In this document: piece after piece, positions 26,228-34,666 of the stretch
Layout of the letters: every line of letters begins with the position of its first letter
How positions within the stretch are numbered: position 1 is the first letter of the stretch
Program-made: the position numbers and the translations under genes
Notes under the pieces: model-generated
What the model saw: only the letters and a program-made list of their open reading frames with translations
Told to the model about the DNA's origin: nothing
Database searches by the model: none
Assembly (NCBI GenBank): GCA_016794505.1
Contig: JAEUJZ010000120.1
Location: forward strand, 47,062-111,061
Direction: 5' to 3'
DNA from: Myxococcales bacterium
GTDB taxonomy: Bacteria > Myxococcota_A > Polyangia > Palsa-1104 > JAEUJZ01
Length of the DNA: 64,000 bases

Positions 26228-27784
26228 ATGGCAGTCGCACTCACGTACCCAGGTGTCTATATCGAAGAAGTTCCCAGCGGTGTGCGCTCGATCAGCGGAG
26301 CGGCGACAGCGGTCGCTGCCTTCATTGGCCGGACGCAGCGCGGGCCGATCCATGAGCCCGTTCTGATCCACAGCTTTGCAGACTTCGAACGCTTGTTCGG
26401 CGGGCTCTGGCTGGACAGCACCGTCAGCTACGCCGTTCGCGACTTCTTTCTAAACGGCGGTGGCCAAGCCGTCATCCTGCGCTTGTTCCAGCCGGCCAAA
26501 GACAACACCGGGAAAGACGTTCCCGCGACGGCCAAGGGCACGATCTCGGGCCTGACGCTCGAAGCCAAAAACCCCGGCAAGTGGGGCAACCAGATCAGTG
26601 TTCGAATCGATCACAGCGACCTCAGTCAAGAGGTTGCGGATCGTCTGGGCCTGAAGCTCGAAGATCTGTGGAACCTCAGCGTCAGCTATACCTCGTCGAC
26701 GGGCGTCACCGAGGAGCGCTTCACGCATGTGACGCTTAAAGACAGCCCGCAGAACGTCGACCGCATGCTGCAGGCTAGCAAGTTCGTGCGCGTGCCGACG
26801 GCCGATGGCAAGCCGGTGCTGCCCGATGCCAGCAAGCGCCCAGACGCAAGTGCTGCGATGCGCTTGGATGGCGGCGCGGACAGCCAGCCCTTGGATGTCA
26901 CGACCTATGTCGGCGATGGGGCCAAGACGGGCCTGTATGCGCTCGACAAGCACGAGCAGTTTTCGCTGATGGTCATTCCGCCAGACGTGCGCGACGGCAA
27001 CACGTCGACCGATGTCTATGCAGCGGCGCTTTCGTACTGCGTCAAGCGGCGCGCCGTGCTGCTGATCGATCCGCCGACCGAGTGGGCCAACCGCACGCCA
27101 GCCATGGCAGACCTGAAGCTGTCGGGTGCTGCGGCACGCAATGCGGCGGTGTACTTCCCGCGTGTCCTTTGCGCGGATCCGCTGCGTCGTGGCCAGATCG
27201 ACACGTTCCCGCCGTCGGGCATGATCGCAGGCGTCCTTGCGCGCACCGATGCACAGCGTGGCGTGTGGAAAGCGCCCGCCGGCCTGGATGCTGCGCTGCT
27301 GGGCGTGCAGGGCCTTGCGACGCGTCTCAGCGATGCGGACAACGGCCAGCTCAACCCGCAGGGCATCAACTGCCTGCGCAGCTTTCCCGGCAGCGGCCCG
27401 GTGATCTGGGGCGCACGCACGCTGCGCGGATCCGATCTGATGGGCGACGAGTACAAGTATCTGTCGGTGCGGCGCTTGGCCTTGCACATTGAAGAGAGCC
27501 TGTACCGCGGCACGCAGTGGGTGGTGTTCGAGCCCAACGATGAAGCGCTGTGGGCGCAGATTCGCCTGAACGTCGGCTCTTTCATGCAGAACCTATTCCG
27601 CCAGGGCGCGTTCGCCGGCCAAGCCGCCAGCGAAGCGTACTTCGTCAAGTGCGACAAAGAATCCACGCCGAAGACGGATGTGGCTCTTGGCATCGTCAAC
27701 ATCGTCGTCGGCTTCGCACCACTTAAGCCCGCGGAGTTTGTGGTGGTGAAGCTGCAGCAGATCGCCGGCCAAGCGACGTCGTAA
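26228..27784 (+). CDS. CIS/phage tail sheath protein
   Basis: Contractile sheath subunit, whose contraction drives the inner tube into a target. ATG 26228 follows AAGGAG by about eight bases and gives MAVALTYPGVYIEEVPSGVR, the standard sheath N-terminal arm (TPGVYIEE-type). The 518-residue product carries a central domain with FFLNGGGQAVILRL and a C-terminal domain ending ALGIVNIVVGFAPLKPAEFVVVKLQQ, both typical of the phage sheath family. Only one sheath gene is present, unlike Afp/PVC clusters with three. It is the first gene of the co-oriented CIS operon. Confidence 0.96.
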   Translation: MAVALTYPGVYIEEVPSGVRSISGAATAVAAFIGRTQRGPIHEPVLIHSFADFERLFGGLWLDSTVSYAVRDFFLNGGGQAVILRLFQPAKDNTGKDVPATAKGTISGLTLEAKNPGKWGNQISVRIDHSDLSQEVADRLGLKLEDLWNLSVSYTSSTGVTEERFTHVTLKDSPQNVDRMLQASKFVRVPTADGKPVLPDASKRPDASAAMRLDGGADSQPLDVTTYVGDGAKTGLYALDKHEQFSLMVIPPDVRDGNTSTDVYAAALSYCVKRRAVLLIDPPTEWANRTPAMADLKLSGAAARNAAVYFPRVLCADPLRRGQIDTFPPSGMIAGVLARTDAQRGVWKAPAGLDAALLGVQGLATRLSDADNGQLNPQGINCLRSFPGSGPVIWGARTLRGSDLMGDEYKYLSVRRLALHIEESLYRGTQWVVFEPNDEALWAQIRLNVGSFMQNLFRQGAFAGQAASEAYFVKCDKESTPKTDVALGIVNIVVGFAPLKPAEFVVVKLQQIAGQATS

Positions 27785-27808
27785 CCCCTTTTTGCAAGAG
27801 GTCTGAAC

Positions 27809-28327
27809 ATGGCTCAGTTCGTTGTAAACCCCTCGCGGGTCGACCCCTACAAGAACTTCAAGTTCCGCATCAAGATCGGCGATCACTATGTCGCTGGCGT
27901 ATCGAAAGTCAGCTCGCTGCGTCGCAGCACCGAAGTGGTCAAGTGGCGCGAAGGCGGCGATCCCAGCACCAGCCGCAAGTCGCCCGGCCGCACCGAGTAC
28001 GAAGCGATCACGCTCGAACGTGGCGTCACACACGACAAAGAATTCGAGCAGTGGGCCAACCAGGTGTGGAAGCAAGGCAACAACCTCGGCAAAGAAGTGT
28101 CGCTGCAGGACTTCCGCCGCAACCTGACGATCGAGATGTACAACGAGGCCGGTCAGCTGGTGCTGGCCTATCACGTGCTGCGCTGCTGGGTCAGCGAGTT
28201 CCAAGCGCTGCCTGAGCTCGATGCCAACGGCAACGGCGTGGCCATCCAGACCATCAAGCTGGAAAACGAAGGCTGGGTGCGTGACACGGCGGTGGAAGAG
28301 CCGCAAGAAGCGACCGTCACGCCCTAA
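27809..28327 (+). CDS. CIS inner tube protein (gp19-like)
   Basis: Forms the rigid inner tube inside the sheath. The 172-residue length, the start MAQFVVNPSRVDPYKNFKFR and the segments SSLRRSTEVVKWREGGDP and ITLERGVTHDKEFEQWANQV match the T4 gp19/Afp1-type tail tube family (phage_T4_gp19). It lies 24 bases after the sheath with AAGAGG upstream. Only one tube gene is present. The C-terminus has a short TAVEEPQEATVTP tail. Confidence 0.95.
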   Translation: MAQFVVNPSRVDPYKNFKFRIKIGDHYVAGVSKVSSLRRSTEVVKWREGGDPSTSRKSPGRTEYEAITLERGVTHDKEFEQWANQVWKQGNNLGKEVSLQDFRRNLTIEMYNEAGQLVLAYHVLRCWVSEFQALPELDANGNGVAIQTIKLENEGWVRDTAVEEPQEATVTP

Positions 28328-28330
28328 GCC

Positions 28331-29107
28331 ATGGCAGCCATCGTGCATCCATTGAGCCACGCCGACCTGCTCTCGATCTGGGAGCGGGGCGACAGGCTGC
28401 ATCCTGCTCAGCTCGCGGTGGAGCTGCTGCAGCGCGCGGTACCGAGCCTCTCGGCCGCCGCGCTGTGGCAGCTGCCACTGGGACAGCGCGATCGGCTGCT
28501 GCTAGCGCTTCGCGAGCAGACGTTTGGGCCCACGCTGCGCTTGGTCGCCGCGTGTCCTCACTGCCGCGAAGCGCTGGAATTAACGATTCAAACCACCGAG
28601 CTGTGCAGCCCGCCCGCAACGACCGCGCTGCCATTGCCAGAGTCCGAGGACGCACACGCCGTCGTCGAGCTGCAAGTCGCTGAGTATTCCGTCCGCTATC
28701 GCTATCCAAACAGCGCAGATCTGATGGCGGTGGCACGCTGCGCCGATCGGCAGGACGCACTGCAGATGCTGCTTGCGCAGTGCCTGCACGCAGTCCGCAT
28801 CGAGACCGGCGAGCCCGTCGCGGATCTACCGCCCGATGTCGTGCAAGCCATTGCCGAAGACATGAGCGCGCGGGACCCGCAGAGCGAGCTTCTGTTTCGC
28901 CTGCGCTGTCCAAGCTGCGACACCGCGTGGCAGGCCATCTTGGATGTCGCATCGCTTTTGCTCAAAGAGCTTCAAGCCGAAGCCGAGCGACTGCTCGACG
29001 AGCTGCACGCTCTGGCCGCTGCGTATGGCTGGAGCGAGCCCACGATTCTTTCGCTGAGTGCCAAAAAACGCCGCGCCTATTTGGCGCGCTGCGGAGCCTG
29101 CGCATGA
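28331..29107 (+). CDS. Zinc-ribbon gp26-like baseplate/hub assembly protein
   Basis: A 258-residue protein resembling the T4 gp26-type base-plate family that follows the tube gene in many CIS loci. Two CxxC pairs (C75-P-H-C78 and C193-P-S-C196) could form one zinc site, bracketing a Glu-rich helical segment (PPDVVQAIAEDMSARDPQSE). It starts three bases after the tube stop and overlaps the next gene by ATGA. It is probably an assembly chaperone rather than a structural part, inferred from T4. Confidence 0.75.
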   Translation: MAAIVHPLSHADLLSIWERGDRLHPAQLAVELLQRAVPSLSAAALWQLPLGQRDRLLLALREQTFGPTLRLVAACPHCREALELTIQTTELCSPPATTALPLPESEDAHAVVELQVAEYSVRYRYPNSADLMAVARCADRQDALQMLLAQCLHAVRIETGEPVADLPPDVVQAIAEDMSARDPQSELLFRLRCPSCDTAWQAILDVASLLLKELQAEAERLLDELHALAAAYGWSEPTILSLSAKKRRAYLARCGACA

Positions 29108-30516
29108 GCCACTTCTTGTCCCGCCTGGTGGCTCGCAGCCAGGGGACCATGCCTCGCTTGGAGCCGCTGATCGCGCCGCGCTTTGCGCCCGGTCTGGACA
29201 TGGCCGAGCCCGACGAGCCATCGCTGGATTCGCTGCCTCCTGCCCCGGTGGCCGCGCCGGTTCGATCCGCAGGAGCGCGCCGCGTGCCTGCCGATGCAGC
29301 GCCAGCCGCCGAGTCGAGCGAGCGAACGGCAGCCCCCCCGGTCGTGCATGAGCAGTCCCCAAGCTCCGAGCACGCCGGGATGGAGCACGCCTCTACGGAG
29401 CACTTCTTTTCGCAGCACGCCGTTCCGAAGCACGCCGCGCCGCAGACAGCCCTGCGGCTGGCACGCGCCGAGGTGCCCGCACCCGCGCGATCCGCAAGCA
29501 GCCAGGCGACGCAAGCAGCCGAAGCAAGCAGAGCATCCGAGCCTCCCAAAGCAGCCAACGCAACCAGAGCGACCGGCGCAACCAGAGCGACCGCAGGCCG
29601 ACAAGAAGTGCAGAGCCCGGAGCATCCACGCGCCGAGTCAACGGATGAGACATCGAGCCTGCCTTGGTCACCGCCTGCGCTGCACGCGCGTGCAGCCTTG
29701 AGTCCGGCTGTGGATGCTGCAGACACGCCGCGCACGATGCGGCACCCCAGTGCGCTGAGCCAGCGAAGTCATGCCGCGGGATCGCCACCACCTAGAGCAG
29801 ATGCCCAACCTCCAGGTGCCGTTCTTGGGATCGACGACATCGGCGAGCGCTGGGTCGATCCAGCCGATGCGACACCTCTTTCTGCCAAGCGCATGACGTC
29901 TGAGCTAGGTGCGCTGGCGACCCCGCAGGTGGCTTCCGCGCTGCCGGGGTCTGTGTCTGCAGCCCCGATGCTGCGACGGGCACCGCGCGAAATGCCGATG
30001 GATGCCAGGCAGCCGGCGCAGGCCTTTTCCACAGTGCCGTCCGATTCAGCTCGCGTGCCGACACCGACCGCATCGCAGAGCTTCGCGCAGGAGGCGAGAG
30101 TCCCTGTGCCGCACCGGCCAAGCACGCACGCGGCCGCGCCGCAGCCGCACCGGTCGAGTGATCCGCCTCGCGAAGAATCAACGTTCGCATCCATGCGCGA
30201 AAGCGAGCGGCAAGATGCTCAGGCAGACGAGCCAAGCCCACAGGCACGGTACCCGCACGCGCCGACGCTGGCGAGCCCACGACACAGCCCGCCATCGACC
30301 ACGACAGAGGTCACGAGCCAGCCGCTTGCAAGCCGCCGGGCGCCGCAGGCGGAAGCGAATCCGACACCTGCTGCCGAAGGCATTCACGTTCACATCGGAC
30401 AGGTCTTTGTTCGGGCCCAGACCGTCGCCCCCGAGCGCCCCAAGACGCAGCCGCGCCATCAGCCCAAGCTGTCTTTGGCCGATTACTTGAAGCAACACCG
30501 CGGAGGTGACGCGTGA
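29104..30516 (+). CDS. Disordered linker protein with conserved C-terminal strand
   Basis: A 470-residue protein whose first ~30 residues (MSHFLSRLVARSQG) and last ~50 residues look ordered. The middle ~390 residues are Ala/Pro/Ser/Glu/His/Arg-rich and largely repetitive (EHASTEH, SQHAVPKHAAPQ, ATRATGATRA). The C-terminal segment IHVHIGQVFVRAQ followed by LSLADYLKQH matches a short strand-plus-helix motif I associate with CIS loci. The start overlaps the previous stop by ATGA. It occupies the position before the DUF4255 gene and is the only long extended protein in the cluster, so it may act as tape measure or tether; that is speculative. Confidence 0.7.
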   Translation: MSHFLSRLVARSQGTMPRLEPLIAPRFAPGLDMAEPDEPSLDSLPPAPVAAPVRSAGARRVPADAAPAAESSERTAAPPVVHEQSPSSEHAGMEHASTEHFFSQHAVPKHAAPQTALRLARAEVPAPARSASSQATQAAEASRASEPPKAANATRATGATRATAGRQEVQSPEHPRAESTDETSSLPWSPPALHARAALSPAVDAADTPRTMRHPSALSQRSHAAGSPPPRADAQPPGAVLGIDDIGERWVDPADATPLSAKRMTSELGALATPQVASALPGSVSAAPMLRRAPREMPMDARQPAQAFSTVPSDSARVPTPTASQSFAQEARVPVPHRPSTHAAAPQPHRSSDPPREESTFASMRESERQDAQADEPSPQARYPHAPTLASPRHSPPSTTTEVTSQPLASRRAPQAEANPTPAAEGIHVHIGQVFVRAQTVAPERPKTQPRHQPKLSLADYLKQHRGGDA

Positions 30517-31118
30517 GCAATCATCTGTCGATCGCAGCCGTCACCGCGAGCTTGCGGGACGTACTTTCGGCGGTGGCCAACGATCCGCTGCCGGTTGCCG
30601 CTGCCTATTCCTTGGCCGACACGCAGATCTCGCTTCTGCCCCCCGATCGCGCAGGACAAAACGGCGGGCGCAACGAGATCAACCTGTTCCTGTACCAGAC
30701 GCAGCACAACGCAGCGCTGCGCAATCTGGAAGTTCGCACCCAGCCCGGAGAGCTGCGGCCACCGCCGGTCGCGCTGAACCTGCTGTATCTGGTGACCGTG
30801 CATCCGCGCAACGATGACGAGCTGCTCGGGCACCTATTGCTGGGCCGCGCGGTGGCGCTTCTGCATGAGCATGCGTGCCTGCCGCGCGATCGCATCGCGC
30901 AGGCCCTGCCGCTAAACGATCTGCATGAACAGACCGAGCGCGTGCGCCTGTTTCCGCTGTCGCTCTCGACCGAGGAGCTGTTCCGTATCTGGTCCAGCTT
31001 TGGTGCGAAGTATCGACTGTCGATGGCCTATCAAGCCGAGGTCGTCCTGATCGATAGCGCCAAGCCCAAGCAGTTCGTGCCGATCACGCAGCGCACGATT
31101 CGCGTGGTGCAGCCATGA
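30513..31118 (+). CDS. DUF4255 (Afp16/Pvc16-type) tail-terminator protein
   Basis: A 201-residue protein of the DUF4255 family, whose Afp16 and Pvc16 members cap the distal end of the CIS sheath and tube. The start is GTG at 30513 with CGGAGGTGACGC upstream, overlapping the previous stop as GTGA. Landmarks are INLFLYQTQHNAALRNLE, PPPVALNLLYLVTVHP and the C-terminal FGAKYRLSMAYQAEVVLID, all family-typical. Confidence 0.92.
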   Translation: MSNHLSIAAVTASLRDVLSAVANDPLPVAAAYSLADTQISLLPPDRAGQNGGRNEINLFLYQTQHNAALRNLEVRTQPGELRPPPVALNLLYLVTVHPRNDDELLGHLLLGRAVALLHEHACLPRDRIAQALPLNDLHEQTERVRLFPLSLSTEELFRIWSSFGAKYRLSMAYQAEVVLIDSAKPKQFVPITQRTIRVVQP

Positions 31119-31426
31119 CTCCTGCGCGGTCGCTGCAGATCGATCAGCTACACCTCGAAGGCCTGCCATTTGAACACGCTGGTCAGCTGGCACCACTCAT
31201 CGAACACGAGCTGCGCCTTTTGCTTTCCCGTCATCCGGGACTGGATACAGCTGCACCGGCCCTGCGATCCGTACCCAGCATCGCGCTGTCCGCGGACGAG
31301 AGCCCACAGAGTGCCAGCCGCAAGATCGCAGCGGCGATCTATCAGTCTGTGCTGCAGGGCTCGCAGCCGCCGCACGCACACCCGGCCCCGTCGAGCCCGA
31401 CCCGCCCGAAGGAGGGTCGATCATGA
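31115..31426 (+). CDS. Small CIS-associated protein
   Basis: A 103-residue protein of unknown function, beginning with LQIDQLHLEGLPFEHAGQLA. Its pattern of a short beta-strand, an amphipathic helix (LAPLIEHELRLLLSRH) and a second helix (SRKIAAAIYQSVLQG) with a Pro/His-rich tail recurs in similar CIS operons from memory. It overlaps both neighbours by ATGA junctions, so it is clearly part of the operon. Confidence 0.7.
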   Translation: MTPARSLQIDQLHLEGLPFEHAGQLAPLIEHELRLLLSRHPGLDTAAPALRSVPSIALSADESPQSASRKIAAAIYQSVLQGSQPPHAHPAPSSPTRPKEGRS

Positions 31427-32226
31427 TCCGCTTTCCATCGCTGCCTCTTTTGCAGAAGGGGGCGCTGATCAGCCCCACGACGCTGAATGTCATCCGCTTC
31501 CAGTACAACCCGGAGACACTGACGCGCACGCTTTCGGCGCGGACCACCGGCAACACCGATACGAACCCGCGCGATCCACTGCGCGTGCAGGGTCCTCCGA
31601 AGGAAGACATTCGCGTCGAGATCTTCATTGATGCCACCGACGCGCTGGAAGAAGGCAGCCGCTTGGCCGAGACCCAGGGCATTCACCCGCGCTTGGCCGC
31701 GCTAGAGCTGCTGCTGTATCCGCGCATGGCTCGCGTGCTGTGGAACGAAGCCAAGCGGCGCTTGGGGGTGATTGAGGTCATGGCTCCCACCGCGCCGCTT
31801 ACCCTGTTTGTTTGGGGCCCGCAGCGCGTGCTGCCGGTGCGCATCAGCGGCATGACCATCGTCGAAGAAGCCTTCGATCCCGACCTGCGGCCGTTGGTTG
31901 CGCGCGTGACGCTCGATATGACGGTTCACTCGTATTACGACCTGGGCTTGCTGAGCGCAGGCGGCGGCCTGTTCGCGGTGCATCAGATCCTAAAAGAAGG
32001 CCTGGCTCTGATGGATGTCGCGTGGCAGGCGCGACCGCTCCAGGCGCACATTCCAGCCGTCAAGCAAGCGGCGAACGCAGCCGGTGCAGCAATCAGCGGC
32101 GCCGCTCGCACCGCCGGATCCGCCATAAGCGGAGCAGCAAACTCCGCCGGATCCGCCGTAAGCGGAGCAGCAAACACCGTCGGTGGGGCCGTGACATCGA
32201 CCTATACCAAGATTCCCAAACTCTAG
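31423..32226 (+). CDS. CIS-tube domain/gp53-like inner baseplate adaptor (Afp7-type)
   Basis: A 267-residue inner-baseplate component. The N-terminal ~220 residues match the CIS_tube domain of Afp7/Pvc7-type proteins (VIRFQYNPETLTRTLSAR, RVEIFIDATDALEEG, PLTLFVWGPQRVLPVRISGM). Afp7 relatives usually end in a LysM domain. Here the C-terminus (~223-256) is instead a run of three 11-residue Ala/Gly/Ser repeats of the form AISGAANSAGS, followed by SVTSTY-like sequence to KIPKL. A 33-base DNA repeat underlies it. ATGA overlap with the previous gene. Confidence 0.82.
   Translation: MIRFPSLPLLQKGALISPTTLNVIRFQYNPETLTRTLSARTTGNTDTNPRDPLRVQGPPKEDIRVEIFIDATDALEEGSRLAETQGIHPRLAALELLLYPRMARVLWNEAKRRLGVIEVMAPTAPLTLFVWGPQRVLPVRISGMTIVEEAFDPDLRPLVARVTLDMTVHSYYDLGLLSAGGGLFAVHQILKEGLALMDVAWQARPLQAHIPAVKQAANAAGAAISGAARTAGSAISGAANSAGSAVSGAANTVGGAVTSTYTKIPKL
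32089..32190 (+). repeat. 33-bp in-frame tandem repeat (11-residue units)
   Basis: Three units encode AISGAARTAGS, AISGAANSAGS and AVSGAANTVGG within the C-terminus of the CIS-tube adaptor. DNA conservation between copies two and three (GCCGGATCCGCC, AAGCGGAGCAGC) points to recent duplication. Confidence 0.8.
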
Positions 32227-32235
32227 GAGCAGCGA

Positions 32236-32568
32236 GTGCCGGCCTTCGATTCCAACAGCCGCTACGTCGACCTGGAAAACGCCACGCTGACGATCCGTGA
32301 AGACGGCGAGTCGCGCCGCGTGGTGTACAAGAAGCGACGCTTTCTGCCCCCGCTGCACGAGCTGATTCCGGTGGCTGAACAGCCGATGGTGGATGGCTCG
32401 CGGCTCGATCTTCTGGCTCAGGAATACAGCGAGGATCCGCAGAACTTCTGGCAAATCTGCGACGGCAATCCGATCTTGCACCCCGATGAGCTAGCCGAAG
32501 ATCCAGGGCGAGTGATTCGCATCACGACATCGGCCAGCCTGCGCATGCCGCAGGGCGCGGAAGGCTAA
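32236..32568 (+). CDS. gpX/LysM-like tail protein
   Basis: A 110-residue protein with GTG start at 32236 preceded by TAGGAGCAGC. The C-terminal half (VDGSRLDLLAQEYSEDPQNF, QICDGNPILHPDELAEDPGR) has the LysM-like layout of phage tail protein X: a processing site where the enzyme-free LysM fold packs against the hub. In this cluster it supplies the LysM-type module that the preceding CIS-tube protein lacks. The next gene starts 9 bases later. Confidence 0.8.
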   Translation: MPAFDSNSRYVDLENATLTIREDGESRRVVYKKRRFLPPLHELIPVAEQPMVDGSRLDLLAQEYSEDPQNFWQICDGNPILHPDELAEDPGRVIRITTSASLRMPQGAEG

Positions 32569-32577
32569 GCGAAGCCG

Positions 32578-33690
32578 ATGCCAGCAAAGAGCAGCAACAT
32601 TCTGCTGTTTACGGGGACCTATCTTCCCAAGCCCGCGCCAAGCAGCGTGATCGATGGCTTTGTGCGCGCCGAAGTGACGCAGGATGCAAGCGGTGCCGAA
32701 GGATTTCAGCTGAGCTTCGGTCTGCGCAAGAACGCGCTGGGCGAGTACGCGATCCTCAGCAGCGGCGCGCTGAGCCCGTTTAGCCGCGTCATCTTGGCGG
32801 TTGAGATTGGCACGCTGCCTTCGGTGATCTGCGACGGACTCATCACGCATCAGCAGATCTCGCAGGCCGACGAGTCAGGCAACGCAACGCTCACCGTGAC
32901 TGGCCGCGATCTGAGCTGCGCGATGGATCTGCAGCAAGAGATCCGCAGCTATGACAATCAGCCCGACTCGCTGATTGTGGCGCAGCTCTTGGCGCGCTAC
33001 GCGCGATACAAAATCATCCCGACCATCACGCCGACGCCCGAGCTGCCGCTTTCGATCTGGCGGCGACCGCTGCAGACCGAGACGGATCTGCGCTGCATCC
33101 AGCGGCTGGCCAAGCGCAACGGCTTCGTCTTTCACATCACACCACTTCTGCCGGGAACTGCTCGCGCCTACTTCGGGCCGCAGGTCCGCGCGGGTCTGCC
33201 GCAGCGCGCTCTTAGCATCCAAGCTGGCGGCAAGGGCAACCTGCGCTCAATCCACTTCAGCCAGGATGCGCTGCAGCCGGTGCAGATGCGCGGTCACTAT
33301 CTGGATTCCTTGACCAAGTTGGTGCTGCCGCTGCCGGCAATGCCCTTCGTTCCCATCCCTCCGCTGACGCTGTTTCGCACGTCGGCTCGTCGGCAGGCGT
33401 ACCTGCCACGAACCGCACATATGAAGCTGCCAGCCGTCGTGCGCACCTCGCGGCAGGAGGGCGACGCCAGCCGCAATGCCGTGCGCGCCGAAGGCGAGCT
33501 GGATCCCATGCAGTACGGCGGCATCTTGAAAGTACGCAGCTTGGTCGGCGTCCGCGGAGCCGGCCTTTCCTACGACGGAATGTACTTCGTTGAGCGCGTC
33601 ACACACGTGCTCGAACGCGGCAGCTACACACAAAGCTTTTCGCTCAACCGCGAAGGCGTCCTGCCTTTGTCTCCAGTGGTGATGCCATGA
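32578..33690 (+). CDS. Baseplate hub protein (gpD/gp27-like)
   Basis: A 370-residue hub protein of the phage late control D/gp27 superfamily, forming the trimeric ring that links the tube to the spike. Landmarks are VTVTGRDLSCAMDLQ-type strand-helix (LTVTGRDLSCAMDLQQEIRS), WRRPLQTETDLRCIQRLAKR and NGFVFHI, shared with the N-terminal part of VgrG and Afp8. It lacks the gp5 OB-fold and needle, which are encoded separately by the next gene (ATGA overlap). The small upstream gap keeps it in the operon. Confidence 0.88.
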   Translation: MPAKSSNILLFTGTYLPKPAPSSVIDGFVRAEVTQDASGAEGFQLSFGLRKNALGEYAILSSGALSPFSRVILAVEIGTLPSVICDGLITHQQISQADESGNATLTVTGRDLSCAMDLQQEIRSYDNQPDSLIVAQLLARYARYKIIPTITPTPELPLSIWRRPLQTETDLRCIQRLAKRNGFVFHITPLLPGTARAYFGPQVRAGLPQRALSIQAGGKGNLRSIHFSQDALQPVQMRGHYLDSLTKLVLPLPAMPFVPIPPLTLFRTSARRQAYLPRTAHMKLPAVVRTSRQEGDASRNAVRAEGELDPMQYGGILKVRSLVGVRGAGLSYDGMYFVERVTHVLERGSYTQSFSLNREGVLPLSPVVMP

Positions 33691-34337
33691 ACTACTTCGG
33701 CAAGTATCGCGGGGTCATTAGCGACGTGAACGACCCCCTGCGCCTGTGCCGCGTGCGGGCGCGCGTGCCCGATGTCTTGGGTACTCGCGAGACCGGCTGG
33801 GCCCTGCCCTGCCTGCCGTTTGCCGGCCAAGGCATGGGCTTTTATGCGACGCCAAAAGTTGGGGCCAACGTCTGGATCGAGTTCGAGCACGGCGATCCCG
33901 AGTACCCGATCTGGAGCGGCTGTTTTTACACCGCGACGACCGAGGTTCCGGCGAACGCGCTCATGCCCCCTACACCCAAAGCGCTGATGCGAACAGCGAC
34001 GGGAAATAGCCTGCTTCTAGATGACACACCAGGGCTTGGCGGAATCCAACTAAAGACGCAGACCGGCGAGTGTCTAAAGCTCAGCACCCAGGGTCTAGAG
34101 CTGTTCGATGCCCTGGGACAGAAGGTCTTTTCTGTGGGTCCGCTGGGCCTTGTGTTCAACGGCGTCGCAGGCCAGAAGCTATCGGTCAACCCCAGCGAGC
34201 TTCTTTTGGCCTTGGCCGCTGGTCAGAAAGTTTCGCTGAGCCCCATGGGAGTCAAAGCCGAGACGGGACAAGGCGCCTCGATCGCGATGCAAGGTCCCAA
34301 GGTCTCGATCAACGGTCCCGCGCTGGAGGTGCTGTGA
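33687..34337 (+). CDS. Baseplate spike protein (gp5/gpV-like)
   Basis: A 216-residue spike with an N-terminal OB-fold (~1-95: NYFGKYRGVISDVNDPLRLC, FAGQGMGFYATPKVGANVWI, EHGDPEYPIWSGCFY) of the gp5/VgrG type. The C-terminal ~100 residues are regular short strands (LKLSTQGLELFD, FSVGPLGLVFNG, KVSLSPMGVKAETG), predicting a triple-stranded beta-helix needle. No lysozyme domain is present, unlike T4 gp5. It overlaps the hub gene by ATGA and the PAAR-like gene by TGATG. Confidence 0.9.
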   Translation: MNYFGKYRGVISDVNDPLRLCRVRARVPDVLGTRETGWALPCLPFAGQGMGFYATPKVGANVWIEFEHGDPEYPIWSGCFYTATTEVPANALMPPTPKALMRTATGNSLLLDDTPGLGGIQLKTQTGECLKLSTQGLELFDALGQKVFSVGPLGLVFNGVAGQKLSVNPSELLLALAAGQKVSLSPMGVKAETGQGASIAMQGPKVSINGPALEVL

Positions 34338-34666
34338 TGCCTGGTTTTCTGGTTCCCACCGGCACGCAAGTGATGTGCGGTCATCCCGGCGGCAGCGGCG
34401 TGATTCCGCCCAGTCAGAGCCGTGTGCTCCTTGCTGGCAAGCCCGCGGCCACGGTCCAGGATCTGGTGCAGCTGATCCCCTGTCAGATGAAAGTCGGCAC
34501 GGTCCCTGCGCCCTGTCTGAACGTAGTGTGGCAGCCCGCACCGTCGCGCGTGACCTTGTCAGGTAAGCCGGCGCTGATGCAGGACCTGCCGGGACAAGCC
34601 ATCGGCGGCCCAGCGCCCATGCCCGTCACGATTCCCCCCACCCAAGCCAAAGTGCGAGGGATGTGA
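34337..34666 (+). CDS. PAAR-like spike-tip protein
   Basis: A 109-residue protein made of two similar halves (VLLAGKPAATVQDL and VTLSGKPALMQDLPG), as in PAAR-repeat cones that sharpen the gp5 needle. Candidate metal ligands are C-G-H near residue 15, IPC near 49 and APC near 59. ATG 34337 overlaps the spike stop by one base. Genes with this layout follow the spike in many CIS loci, and effectors can be fused to them; no extra domain is present here. Confidence 0.85.
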   Translation: MPGFLVPTGTQVMCGHPGGSGVIPPSQSRVLLAGKPAATVQDLVQLIPCQMKVGTVPAPCLNVVWQPAPSRVTLSGKPALMQDLPGQAIGGPAPMPVTIPPTQAKVRGM

